From: Bryoerythrophyllum caledonicum
Lineage: Eukaryota; Streptophyta; Bryopsida; Pottiales; Pottiaceae
Assembly (NCBI GenBank): GCA_963971425.1
Contig: OZ020518.1
Coordinates: forward strand, 6,861,989 to 6,925,988
Length of the DNA stretch: 64,000 bases
Reading direction: 5' to 3'
Shown one piece after another: positions 25,518 to 36,047 of the stretch. Below the pieces are notes generated by a model, which saw only the letters and a list, made by a program, of their open reading frames with translations, searched no databases and was not told the origin of the DNA. The translations under genes were made by a program, and so were the position numbers. Positions within the stretch are counted from its first letter, which is position 1; each line of letters opens with the position of its first letter.

Positions 25518-25581
25518 CTCTTACATAGTCAAGAAAAAAAAATGCTTTTCTCTTACATAGTCAAGAAAAAAAAATGCTTTT
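25518..25581. repeat. 32-bp tandem duplication
   Basis: Two exact copies of a 32-bp unit starting CTCTTACATAGTCAAG and containing an A9 run lie back to back, just inside the left foldback arm. The right arm lacks this duplication. Confidence 0.9.
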
Positions 25582-27798
25582 ACAAATGCGCTTGTCAAGC
25601 TATCAAGTTTGGTTAGGGGTGAGTCCCATTCCTACGTGTATAATACGAAGTTCTATATCCATCCCATCAAAGAATATAGAGATTGCAAAGATTAAATGGC
25701 CAATCAAAGATGAGGAGGGCCCAAGTGCATTGCCTCCAGTAGCAATTTTTCTAATTTGAAATGGTCCACATCCATAGGACAAAAAAAGGTGTGGAAAAAT
25801 TCTCTTGCCACAAAAATTTGAAATCATTATTTTTAATAGATTTGTAAATTTTAAAGTTTCATTGATTAAATGAAATATTTGAAATTCCACATATCTTCTT
25901 TGTTCTTAAGAAAGTAAAGATTAATCAAATTATGTTTTGTTGGTTAATACCACTTTAACTTCAAACATAACTTAGTTAATTAACGCATTCTATAATTATC
26001 ATTTAAAATTTTAAAATTTTAAAAAGTGAAAAATTTGACATAATGAGAAAACTCTTGATTATAAAAGAAATAATCCAAATACTTAAAAACCTTGATTATA
26101 CCCAAGATTTTTAAATAAATTAAACCGAAATATCGTTTATTGTATTCAATTGAAATCTACCAATACATCCCAAATCTTCAAATAAAAAACTAGGTTGACA
26201 AAAATGTTAAATTCTTAAATTTATGTTCTGATACCAAAAAAATTCATAATTTTATGCGTGTTGAATTTCTTTTATACAGATCTATTTTTTTATTCACACA
26301 ATGCACAAAAGCTTATCAAAACCTTAAGGGGTTTAATGTATACACAATTTTTATAGACTTTTTTAGTTATAAATTCAATAAATTGAAAAAACCATAAATT
26401 TACTTTAAATATTAACTTTATTAATTTTCTAATATCAATTTTTACTCGAAGTGATGTAGTATTGCATTTGTAATTGAGTTCAACATACATTAATTTGCAT
26501 AATTTTATTATTAAGAATTATATTTATTTATGATTTGATTATATAAATATATATATATAAATTCTGGTGAAATCTATCTAAACCAGTATAATATATTTTT
26601 ATATAATTGAATCCAATTCATAATTATTTGTAGAATTAATTTAATTGATTTAATATCATTTTTATAATTTCAATTTAATTCAATCAATCTCCTTCAATTT
26701 TTAAATTGCAGTTTATTCTAATAAACTCAATGTCATTTGAAGAATTTAGTTTATTTTAATTAGTAGTATTTATTTGTATACCCCTAAAAATTATTTTATC
26801 TAAAAAAATATGGCAATAAAAACACGACTAAATATTCTTAATTTATTTAAACTCAAATATTAATGAAATTTTGAATTCAAGAAAAGAAGATCTGTATAAA
26901 TGAAAATAAACACGCATAAAATTATGAATTTTTTTGGTATCAAAACATAAATTTAAGAATCTAACATTTTTGTCAATCTAGTTTTCGATTTGAAGATTTG
27001 GGATGTATTGGTAGATTTCAATTGAATACAATAAATGGTATTTAGGTTAAATTTGTTTAAGATTTCTGAGTATAATCAAGGTTTTTAAGTATTTGGATTA
27101 TTGGTTTTATAATCAAGAGTTTTGCATTGTATCAAATTTTCCACTTTTTTAATTTTTTAAACCTTAAAGATAATTATAAAATGCGTTAATTAACTATATT
27201 ATATTTGAAGTTAAAGTGGTAATAACCAAATAAATAAATAATATGATTAATCTTTTCTTTCTAAAGAACAAAGAGGATATGTGGAATTTTAAATATTTCA
27301 TTTAATCAATGAAACTTTAAAATTTACAAATCTATTAAAAATAATGGTTTCAAATTTTTGTGGTAGGAGAATTTTTCCACACCTTTTTTTGTCCTATGGA
27401 TGTGGACCATTTCAAATTAGAAAAATTGCTACTGGAGGCAATGCACTTGGGCCCTCCTCATCTTTGATTGGCCATTTAATCTTTGCAATCTCTATATTCT
27501 TTGATAGGATGGATATAGAACTTCGTATTATACACGTAGGAATGGGACTCAGAACAATATGGAGATAAAAATGAACTTGTAGAACGATGATCACCCCTAA
27601 CCAAAGTTGATAGCCTGACAAACGCGTTTGTGAAAGCATTTTTTTTTACTAGATGTGGATTTCTTTTTTGTTTTTAGAACATTTTTGGATTTATAAGGAA
27701 TAAGTTATAGTGCTTCAAACATCAAAATCCAAAGTGTAAGAGAGTTAAAGAGAGTACTACAAAATCATATAATACTTTTGTATAGCTAACTGCAAAAG

Positions 27799-28353
27799 GA
27801 ATTTCTCTAACTCAAAGTATTGGTTAGGTCCAAAACAAAATAATTGGTGAACAAACTATAAAAGGGGAAGAAAGAGAAGGGCTTCAAAAAAACTGTACAT
27901 TATGGGCCAAATGAAATTACCCTCTTTATTGTACGCAAAATTAGCTGTAAACGACTCTTTAGAACAACTCAATTATACCCCAGACTTGCAACCATGACAA
28001 AGGACCAGGACCAGATTCACCCAAGTTTTGCGATGTAGAACCCCATGTTCTAGTTTACTAAATTCATCAGTTGTAATACTTAAATGTACTTAACAATCAA
28101 AGAACCATCCCAAAAAATAAAACCATTAATTTCTTGTCACTTCCATCTTTGAGTCTTTCAATATCTTGAGTGTTTATAATAACCGTATTCATATTAATAA
28201 AATGTTTATACATGCTCTAGATTACTCCCTGAAGGACCAAGGCATTTTAGAGGGAAAAACCAGTCCAAAAGTGCCACTACCATAAAGAGGCATGAAAATC
28301 ACATTTTTTAATGAACTTTTCACTTTTAGCCATTAGATCTTAAAATAGACTTC
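27799..28353. repeat. Dispersed inverted repeat, copy 1 (partner 36749-37303)
   Basis: About 555 bp matches the reverse complement of 36749-37303 at an estimated 85-90% identity by eye. Shared segments include GGTTCTTTGATTGTTAAGTA (as complement) and CTAGTTTACTAAATTCATC. The copies flank the PPR and U2 genes in opposite orientation. No coding capacity was seen. Confidence 0.85.
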
Positions 28354-29386
28354 TAAATAATATTAAAAATTTAATCAATTTTAATGTTTGATCAATATTT
28401 TAATTTTTAAAAATTGACTTTCATCAATTAAATACTGGTTAAATTTTATTAATATGATTATAGTATATTTTTTGTTTAAAAATTATGCAATGAAAATATA
28501 TAATGAATGACCTTTAATGCTCATTCTTTGAAGCTCATCTCGCTCTTTTGTAACTGTTTCCAGTTCTAACTTTGTAACTTGAAACTCCTTCAAGACAACC
28601 TCTACGTTTTCTTCATAGCTTTCTAATCTATAACCATACAATTTTTAGTATCAATACAAAATTTGTGGGTTTCTAACACAAAAAGAATTCCTACTCAAGC
28701 ACAACAATAATTCATCGTCTTTGCACTTACATACTCTAGCCAATTACATGAATGCAATTTTCAAGCAGATAATCAAAATAATCCAACCAACTTGAAGTCA
28801 ACTCCTCAGTTCTTTTATTGTCTTTCTGAAGTTTCAAAAATGTAGCTTCTATTGGAATTGAGATTCATAAAAAAAAATTAAAAAAAATATAGATTGATAA
28901 GTCTAGTAACCCTAAAATATTGCAAATGTAATGTGATGTCAACCTACTCCATTGACTAAGGCACAGTCAATTACATGCTGGACTTTGCAGACAGATTCTA
29001 ATTAGCCTTTGTCATTAATATAATAAAGATTTAGGAGCTACTAATTGAACCACGACTTGTTGTTACTTTAATATAATCCAAAGACCATCAATAGCCTAGC
29101 TCCATAATTTGCAAAGGCTCCAACTTCAGTGAAATGGTGTTGAAGTTAGATTGGACCAAATCACACACTTCACATCGTGAAACATACATGGCGACATGCA
29201 TATACATGTTGGTCCACAAATACTAGCTGGGCAACATGAAATCAGCCCGTCGCACACCAAAATGCCCAAGGTCTTCGTGTACTTACCGTATCAACAAAGC
29301 CCCATAATCTACCCTAGGAGCTATATGTCTAGTTCCATTTGTCTACAACCAAGATAGAAGGTTGTTCTTCCAACGGAACCTAACTA
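28354..29386. other. No gene recognised
   Basis: AT-rich DNA without coding signal, between a dispersed repeat and a TIR element. Nothing else is supported. Confidence 0.4.
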
Positions 29387-29932
29387 AGGTAGAGGCACCC
29401 AATTCCGATCACTTAAGCCAGTTGGGGACTCAAATGACATTGTATGTCAAAAACATTTATGTGAAAAGATGCAGAATTAGGAATGAAACTCAACAAATAT
29501 TTTTTCAAATTTAATCACAAAGATTTGGAATTGATATAGAATTTAAAAGCCCAAAAACCACCGAAGCCCATAATCAAACTGTAGAATAGGTGAGATTTAG
29601 TGCCCTCCTCTGCCCAATGCCAATAAGTGAGAGTGAGTAAAAGAGAGAAGACATGCCATGGATAACCAACTTATGGAAGGTACCCAATGCCGATTGACCT
29701 TGTTTGACTTTTGAGGCAATGCCACCAATGAGAGCTCAATTGAGGTGGAACAACCCAAAATTGCACACTCCATGACCCAATGTTGATAATGATTGTTATT
29801 TTCAGATTTTCAATTATCGGTTTTGGGTCACTTCATGCACCATTTCATGCATTTGTCATTTTCATGCACCATGCCATGCATACTCTACTAATCGGAATTG
29901 GGTGGCTGATCGGAATTGGGTGCCTCTACCTT
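29387..29932. mobile_element. TIR element with AGGTAGAGGCACCC ends
   Basis: It begins AGGTAGAGGCACCCAATTCC and ends GGAATTGGGTGCCTCTACCT plus T, near-perfect inverted repeats of about 25 bp. A direct ACTA flanks both ends (29383-29386 and 29933-29936), although a 3-bp TAA/TTA duplication is also possible. It is 546 bp long without transposase. It abuts the next element at 29943. Confidence 0.8.
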
Positions 29933-29942
29933 ACTACAGTGT

Positions 29943-30435
29943 AGGGTGGTTTACACTATGGACCATAGAGATTGACCTCGATCCTCTAAAATTTGATTGA
30001 CTGAGGAAGTCGTCCCATTCCAAGTTTGCTTTACACTACCTTGAAAAAAGGAGACTGACCACAGAGTTCGAGGTTACCTAAGTATGCAATTTCCTGCCGA
30101 GTAGATAATGATTCTTGGTCCAACAGGTTTTTCGTCAAGTCAAGGCAAAGAAGTCGACTAGACGGAAATCAAGGGGACTATTGGACTGAAAATCAGTGAT
30201 TGGTTGAAATTTGTTTTATTTACTATTTTAACTTATTTTTTGCATATTTTTAGATACACATTAAAAAAATCAGCCCATACTTGTCCTGGTCCAAATCCAC
30301 TTTACACTGTGAGAAGTAACTAAGACACTGATTTTTTATTTTTCATGGTCACAACTCTAGACCAAGAGCGGTGACCATGAAAATAAATGATTTCTCTTCG
30401 GTCAATCCTTGTGGTCCATAGTGTAAACTGCCCCT
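29943..30435. mobile_element. TIR element family E, copy 1
   Basis: The ends are AGGGTGGTTTACACTATGGACC and GGTCCATAGTGTAAACTGCCCCT. A 6-bp direct repeat CAGTGT immediately flanks it (29937-29942 and 30436-30441). A related element with the same ends is at 37419-38046. Secondary internal copies of TTTACACT near both ends look like subterminal repeats. No transposase is present. Confidence 0.82.
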
Positions 30436-30559
30436 CAGTGTCCAACTCGATCACAGTCAATCACAATCTGTTGTTATTTTATACAAGTATTGGTACCCGT
30501 CATTCCGACCGGGGAAGGTTTTTTATTAGTGCTCCTCAGAATAAAATTTGTTTGACGTA

Positions 30560-30868
30560 TTATATTTTAGATTGCAATTTGCATCCCTTGGAATGTCGTG
30601 CGTTGATCCGCAAAACGTCGTCATTCTGTGCAGCAAGGATGGCACGACCACTGAAGTACTCGCGCGCATTTGCTTCGACATCATCAATTCCTCCATAGAC
30701 GGCATTGATCAAGCCGTTCAAGGTGTGATTGCCGACAATCATCGCCCGTGGACACCTGATCATGTCATCCTTCACCTTCTCCAGCCTGTCCTCTCCTAGC
30801 GCTAGGAGCCACTCATGAAATGTACGGTTGTCCAAATCCACACAGCGTTCGCCGACAACGGCGTGCAT
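30560..30868 (-). pseudogene. Helitron helicase (PIF1-like) C-terminal fragment
   Basis: A 102-aa minus-strand open stretch contains NHTLNGLINAVYGGIDD and YFSGRAILAAQNDDVLRINA. This matches the characteristic end of the Helitron Rep/helicase protein, where a 'H-x-L-x-x-LIN-x-VY' region precedes 'RAIL-x-x-(K/R/Q)NDDV-x-x-IN'. The rest of the ~1,400-aa protein is missing, and telomere-like repeats replace the sequence upstream. It is a remnant, not a working element. Confidence 0.75.
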
Positions 30869-30879
30869 GTTCCGGCGAA

Positions 30880-31107
30880 ATCTTAGGTTTAGGGTTTAGG
30901 GTTTTAGAGTTTTTAGAGTTTTTAGGGTTCTAGGGATTTTTAGGGTTTTTAGAGTTTTTAGAGTTTTTAGGGGTTTTAGGGTTTTTAGGGGTTTTAGGAT
31001 TTTTGAAGGATTTTAAGGATTTAGGGTTTTAGGGTTATAACTTATTAGGTGATTTTAGGGTTTTAGGGTTTAGGGTTTTTAGGGTTTTTAGGGTCAGGGT
31101 TAGGGTT
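30880..31107. repeat. Interstitial degenerate telomere-like repeat
   Basis: About 230 bp is built of TTTAGGG and variants (TTTTAGGG, TTTTAGAG, TTAGGGTTAGGG). The plant telomere repeat is TTTAGGG; here many units have extra T or G-to-A changes. It ends with GGGTTAGGGTTAGGG at about 31092-31107. The tract lies about 600 bp upstream of the PPR start codon and next to a Helitron remnant. Confidence 0.88.
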
Positions 31108-31704
31108 AGGGAGCGGCGGACGGACAGACTGTCGCCTATTATATAGGTAGATTTTCACTTTTATTTTCACCATCACTTTTTATCTCTTGTTATTTTATAT
31201 TTTCTCTTTATTTGATTTGTGAGCGTGGTTGTGAAGTCTCGGTGGAGAGGTCGTTCATGAGGATTTTGGTACCCAAACTCGAGAGCGGAGAGAGTGTTTA
31301 TTGAAGGATTTCGTTTGCAATTGCGCCTTCCTTACAGCGATTGCGTCTTGTCCATGGCTGGAGGTTTGGATATCTACATCTAAGAAAGAAGTGGTTTGTT
31401 TTGTTTGGTATTGTTTCTGAGCTCAATTAGTTTTTCCAACTCTTCTTGTGTGGAAATTCCCCGGATGCAGGATCGATATGTGCTTGCGTGAATTCTTCTA
31501 TGTCGGCATTTCTAAGTCGATAGACATTGACGGAGCATTTCTTTTGCAAGCTCTTTGGCGACGGCGCCTTCGCCATGCCTGGGGCCAGTTTGGAGTGCGG
31601 TATGTAGGAATGCAGGGATCTCGTAGGGTGATTTAGTTTGCGGTTTCAAGCGTGAGTGTTTGTGGAATGAGCTGAGATGAGCTTTGGAGAGTTCCCGAAG
31701 CATA
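31108..31704. other. Upstream region of the PPR gene
   Basis: No independent coding region is recognised. It has a T-rich stretch at about 31145-31215, suitable for a promoter or 5' UTR, but no clear TATA box was singled out. Confidence 0.4.
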
Positions 31705-34167
31705 ATGCGCGTCCGCGGTGCAAACATTGTAGTGCTTGGCAGGAGATTGAGCAGGGTTTGGAAGATACCGGCCTTAAGCGAAAGACACCGCACGACCGTC
31801 GCCACCGCTGCAGCAGACGATGTGTTGCACAGGTTGCGCAACCATGTGGACTCCCGCACCTACGTGAAGCTCTTCCAGCGGTGCATGGAGCTGCGGGATG
31901 CGGCTCTCGCGGAGCAGGTGCGCGACCACATCCTCCAGAGCGGCCGTCGCCTGAACATCTTTGAGCGCAACACGCTGATCAAGCTGTACGCGCTCTGCGG
32001 CAGTTTGGACGACGCGCGGCGCGTGTTCGACAGCGCGGTGGACAAGACGGTGGTCACCTGGAACGCTATTATCGCAGCGTACGCACAGCAGGGCCGCGTC
32101 ATGGAGGCAATCGCTTTGTTCCGCCAGATGCGCCCCGAGCCGAACTCGATCACGTATCTGACCGTCCTCGATGCGTGCTCCACCCCCGGCGCACTGGTAT
32201 GCGGGAGAGAAATCCACGCGCAGGCCGCAAGTGCAGGGTTCCTGTCTGATTTCCGTGTCGGGACCGCGCTTGTCAACATGTACGTGAAGGGCGGGAGCAT
32301 GGAGGACGCTCGCCGTGTCTTCGATGGATTAACGAAACTTGATGTTAGCACATTCAATGCGATGATTTCAGGGTACGCGAAGAACGGTGACGCTGGTAAA
32401 GCCTTCGAGCTCTTCCGTGCCATGCACCAAGGAGGTACAAACCCTAATAGGGTTTCCTATCTCAGCATCTTAGACGCGTGCTCGGGACCTGAAGGATTAT
32501 CCCTCGGACAAGAGATTCACGCGCAATGTCTCAAAGCTGGCGCTGTGGAGGAAATCCGCGTCGCGACCGCGCTCATCCGCATGTATGCGAAATGTGGCAG
32601 CATTTTGGAAGCACGCGACCTGTTTGAGAAAATGCCGGTGCGAGATCTCGTTGCGTGGACAGTGATGATACAGGGATACGCTGCGAGCGGCGACAGTGAG
32701 GAGGCATTTCGCGTCTTCAGCGCGATGCGCGCAGCAGGGATCCGCCCCGACAAGGTCACGTACATCCATCTCCTGAACGCATGCGCGGATTTGCGCTTTG
32801 TTCGGGAGGTGCACTCTGACGTTGCGGCGTCAGGATTTGGAGAAGATCTTCTGGTGAGCACAGCTCTCGTGCACATGTACTCCAGCTGCGGTGCCGTCGA
32901 GGAGGCTCGGCGCGTGTTCGACAACATTTCCAATCGCGATGTTGTCTCATGGAGCGCCATGATCGGGGGCTACGCTGAGAACGGCTATGGCGACGAGGCC
33001 TTTGAGGTTTTTCATGAGATGAAACGGCAGGGCGTGGAGCCGGAGGCCGTCACGTACATCAATTTGCTGAAGCGGTGCTATGATCCTGGGGTGTTAGAGT
33101 TAGGAAGAGAGATTCACTCGCAGGTGAGAAACGCCCAACTCGTGACGCATCTTCCGCTGGGAAACGCGCTCGTGAACATGTACTCGAAGTGCGGCAGCCT
33201 TGAAGATGCGCGTCACGTGTTTGAGAGTATGGCGAAGCGGGACGCGATCACATGGAATGCGATGATTGGGGGATACGCGCAATATGGTTATGCTCGAGAG
33301 GCGCTGGAGCTGTTTGCGTGGATGTTGGAGGAGGGAGTGAGGCCGAACTCCGTGACGTTTGTTGGTGTGCTGTCTGCGTGCAGCCGTGCAGGGCTTGTGA
33401 GCGAGGGGCGGCGTTTGTTCACGTCGTTGGTGGAAGAGCATGGGATTGTCCCAACGATGGAGCTTTACGGGTGCATGGTGGACGTACTGGCTCGCGCAGG
33501 GAAGTTGGAGGAAGCGGAGGAATTGATTAATGATATGCCTCTAGAAGCGAGCGCTTCCATCTGGAGCTCTTTGCTGGCTGCATGTAGGATCCACGGTAAT
33601 TTAGAGATGGCAGAGCGTGCTGCAGAGAGTATTCTGACGATGGACCCCGGCGATGGTGCAGTTTACGTGCAACTTTCTCACATGTACGCTGCAGCGGGGA
33701 TGTGGGAGAACGTGGCTAAAGTGAGGAGAGTGATGGAGGGCAGAGGCGTGAAGAAGGAGCAGGGTTGCACTCGGATTCGGATCAACGGGAAGGTGCACAC
33801 TTTTGTGACGGAAGATAGGTCGCACCCTGAAGCGAGAGAGATTTACACCGAGCTGGGGAGGTTGATGCTGGAGATCAAGCGAGAAGGGCACCTCCCGCTT
33901 ACGCAAAGTGCGTTGCACGATGTTGGAGAGCGGCAGAAGGAAGAGGCTGTGAGCTATCATAGTGAGAAATTGGCGATTGCGTATGGGATTATGAGTACGC
34001 CCCCTGGTACGCCGATCCATATTTACAAGAATCTGCGTGTGTGTGCTGATTGCCACTCTGCGTCCAAGTTCATTTCCAAGGCTGCTGGAAGGGAGATAAT
34101 CGCGCGAGATGCGAGTCGGTTTCACCATTTCAAAAATGGCGTCTGTTCATGTGGTGATTATTGGTGA
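31705..34167 (+). CDS. PLS-class pentatricopeptide repeat protein with DYW deaminase domain
   Basis: An intronless ORF encodes 820 aa from the first in-frame ATG at 31705; the frame stays open a little upstream, without an ATG. The N-terminus is Arg/Ser-rich (MRVRGANIVVLGRRLSRVW), compatible with organelle targeting. Residues ~45-660 hold P, L and S motifs (about five triplets; for example VTWNAIIAAYAQQG, ALVNMYSKCGSLEDARHVF). E1/E2 motifs follow, with the PG box GCTRIRINGKVHTF. The C-terminal DYW domain has the zinc-site signature HSE at 752-754 and CADC at 780-783, and ends in GDYW. Such proteins are site-specific C-to-U RNA editing factors in chloroplasts or mitochondria. All catalytic residues are present, so it is probably functional. 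The target transcript is unknown. Confidence 0.95.
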   Translation: MRVRGANIVVLGRRLSRVWKIPALSERHRTTVATAAADDVLHRLRNHVDSRTYVKLFQRCMELRDAALAEQVRDHILQSGRRLNIFERNTLIKLYALCGSLDDARRVFDSAVDKTVVTWNAIIAAYAQQGRVMEAIALFRQMRPEPNSITYLTVLDACSTPGALVCGREIHAQAASAGFLSDFRVGTALVNMYVKGGSMEDARRVFDGLTKLDVSTFNAMISGYAKNGDAGKAFELFRAMHQGGTNPNRVSYLSILDACSGPEGLSLGQEIHAQCLKAGAVEEIRVATALIRMYAKCGSILEARDLFEKMPVRDLVAWTVMIQGYAASGDSEEAFRVFSAMRAAGIRPDKVTYIHLLNACADLRFVREVHSDVAASGFGEDLLVSTALVHMYSSCGAVEEARRVFDNISNRDVVSWSAMIGGYAENGYGDEAFEVFHEMKRQGVEPEAVTYINLLKRCYDPGVLELGREIHSQVRNAQLVTHLPLGNALVNMYSKCGSLEDARHVFESMAKRDAITWNAMIGGYAQYGYAREALELFAWMLEEGVRPNSVTFVGVLSACSRAGLVSEGRRLFTSLVEEHGIVPTMELYGCMVDVLARAGKLEEAEELINDMPLEASASIWSSLLAACRIHGNLEMAERAAESILTMDPGDGAVYVQLSHMYAAAGMWENVAKVRRVMEGRGVKKEQGCTRIRINGKVHTFVTEDRSHPEAREIYTELGRLMLEIKREGHLPLTQSALHDVGERQKEEAVSYHSEKLAIAYGIMSTPPGTPIHIYKNLRVCADCHSASKFISKAAGREIIARDASRFHHFKNGVCSCGDYW

Positions 34168-34866
34168 AGGTAAAGATGTTTTACTGAATAAGTGTGAAGA
34201 GTACTACTAGCGGGTACAGCTTGCAGGGAGGAGCATAGTGAGTCAAGACAATGCACCATGGATGAGGTTTAGGAAACTCGTGCTCTTAAATATTTCGTTT
34301 TAAAAGGTGTTTGATATCTCCAAATCTGACGAAATTCCACTGTGAAACCCTGGCAGATATTTTTTCGAAGGCTGACGGAAGAGATTTCTGAACGTGGTGA
34401 ATGGTATCGGTGGCCTTGGACACATTCAATTTCTATTTTTCAGCTACGAGATGGAAGTTTTTGTACATTCCTTGGGATGTGCGTCTCTACCCCGCAGGTA
34501 TCCTCGTCGGAAAGATGTTAATTTGTCTTGTTGGTCTTGTTCTATTGGAATCACCTATGTTATAACTCCATATGTATATCTGCTATCGATGTCCTTGTGA
34601 CTTTGACTTTTTTCCAGGGCCTAACCTGAACCCTCTACTTCGGCAAGTTTTCTCTTTTGAAAACGAGTTCATGCCTTTCCGTTAATTGCTATGGTTCTGA
34701 TGATACAACATGGTTGTCTCCGTTGAATGTCTGGGAATCTTATAACGTGGGAAAAGAACTGTGAAAATACTTGGTCATTTCGATAGGTAACATTAACGGT
34801 GGAGCCAACACGATCGAGATTAGTATTGTGCTCCGCATAAGGGTTTGGTGGTTTGGAATGCTGAAT
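34168..34866. other. Spacer between the PPR and U2 genes
   Basis: No coding region. The PPR 3' UTR should occupy the left part; the U2 promoter is at the right end. Confidence 0.4.
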
Positions 34867-34936
34867 GTCCCGTAGTGCTTGCAGGTTCTCGGCTCGACTC
34901 GCGAACACAAGAGGGGCCGGGTGGTGGTGGAGCGAT
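34867..34936 (+). promoter_or_regulatory. U2 snRNA promoter with USE-like element
   Basis: GTCCCGTAGTG at 34867-34877 lies at about -70 from the U2 start and matches the plant upstream sequence element RTCCCACATCG at 7 of 11 positions. The truncated paralogue has GTCTTGTAGAG at the same distance (35911-35921). ACAAGARGGGCC near -25 to -15 is also shared by both copies. A clear TATA box is absent, with only GAACACAAG/GAATACAAG in that position. Confidence 0.6.
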
Positions 34937-35132
34937 ATACTTCTTTCGGCCTTTTGGCTAAGATCAAGTGTAGTATCTGTCCTTATCATTTTAATATCTG
35001 ACACGAGGCGCATCGCTCCTCATGATTTTAATCTATTTTTCTTCGGGTACGGGTCCATCCGGCAGCTTGCTGCCCGGACCCGCGCGCGTCGCTTTGGTTG
35101 TACACTACTTCCTTGGCCGGCGCAGCCGAATT
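34937..35132 (+). ncRNA. U2: U2 spliceosomal RNA
   Basis: It begins ATACTTCTTTCGGCC and continues TTTTGGCTAAGATCAAGTGT and AGTATCTG, the highly conserved U2 5' end. The branch-point-recognition segment GTAGTA is intact within TGTAGTATCTG. An Sm-like site CTATTTTTCTT follows at about 35030-35041, and two GC-rich stems (for example GGTCCATCCGGCAGCTTGCTGCCCGGACC) complete the 3' half. The 3' end is estimated from the usual ~196 nt. Several substitutions from the plant consensus lie outside the branch-point region, so it may be a working variant or a young pseudogene. Confidence 0.9.
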
Positions 35133-35910
35133 CCGTCTCATGAGGGGACAAATAATTTCAAACACGACTTACTTTGCTGTATGTATTCTAAGTTTACAAA
35201 TAGCGTCGAATTTGTTAGATATCTTACCTGAGGGTATCGGTCAAATGATGTGCAGATGTTGTACCTGCGGGAGGTTTATCACCGACTTTTCATCAATGCT
35301 GAAACTGAAGACTGGAGTCCAGCATGTCAACTATAGAATTTTGTAAGCACTTCATGACATTAGATAGATAGTCATACAGTCAGGCGAGAGAACCCGCTTT
35401 GGATGACGAGAAGTGGATCAGATTTCTTTTCTGATGTGGGAGGCATTCTCAGATATGCTCCGTTCTTGCCTTTCTGAATTCTCAGTTCTTGCTGCCCTGC
35501 ATGTGGCCGTGTCTTTTTATGAACAACCTTTCGAGGATTGGGCTTTTCACCTGCAGCCACCATATCGGTCCATATAGAGCGCATGTATTTTTCCAGACCT
35601 TAAAGTCATTTACTTCTTTAAAAAATGACGATGTGCTTTTGTTTCGACACATCCTCCGCATCACAACTTGTAAACCCATCAGTGCGTTTGTGCATGCTCC
35701 AACACATGGTCATAACGAGGCATGTCTATCCGTATTTGTGCAGGACGTTTCTCTACCAACAGAACTGGAGAATTTGGCGTGAAGAGAAGCTTGGAGGAGA
35801 ATTCTTAAGCCTTTGGTGAGGACTCTTTTGGTGCAATCAACAGGGTTAGGCGAAGGTTCAGTTGACTCTGATCGCCATCGACGTCCAGAATCTGGTCTGG
35901 GGTTTTAAAT
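35133..35910. other. Spacer between the two U2 copies
   Basis: No coding region is supported; the open stretches here are short and unlike known proteins. It ends at the duplicated promoter of the truncated U2 copy. Confidence 0.4.
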
Positions 35911-36047
35911 GTCTTGTAGAGAGTGCAGGTGGTAGCTCGGCTTTGGAATACAAGAAGGGCCAGATGGTGAGACGGAGGTATATCTTGCTCGGCCTTTTGC
36001 TAAGATCAAGTGTGGTATCTGTTCTTATCAGTTTAATATTCAAGCCT
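35911..36047 (+). pseudogene. Truncated U2 snRNA copy with its promoter
   Basis: From 35980 the sequence reads CTCGGCCTTTTGCTAAGATC and GTATCTGTTCTTATCAGT, matching the first ~65 nt of U2, with one G missing in TTTTGGCT and GTGGTA in place of GTAGTA. After about 36047 the match ends: no Sm site or 3' stems are found. The 69 bp upstream match the promoter of the full copy, so DNA duplication and not retroposition made it. Confidence 0.88.

Larger units (their letters stand above)
25107..27793. mobile_element. Large foldback element (long inverted repeat)
   Basis: A left arm of about 25107-26285 and a right arm of about 26886-27793 are reverse complements over roughly 800-900 bp, excluding a separate insertion in the left arm. 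The arms include a shared segment with GGCCCAAGTGCATTGCCTCC (left) and its complement near 27440. The central ~600 bp is very AT-rich and has no coding capacity. Outer ends read CTATACAAAAGTATTATATG and complement. Arms differ by several indels, so the structure is not recent. It is probably a foldback or long-TIR element, such as a non-autonomous MULE. Confidence 0.85.

Noticed and set aside
25603-27568. Similar short proteins encoded at 25603-25890 (minus) and 27344-27568 (plus)
   Set aside because: They are the two arms of one inverted repeat; no start context, domain or length supports a gene.
31684-31704. Upstream start for the PPR protein at 31684
   Set aside because: That codon is TTG; the first in-frame ATG is at 31705.
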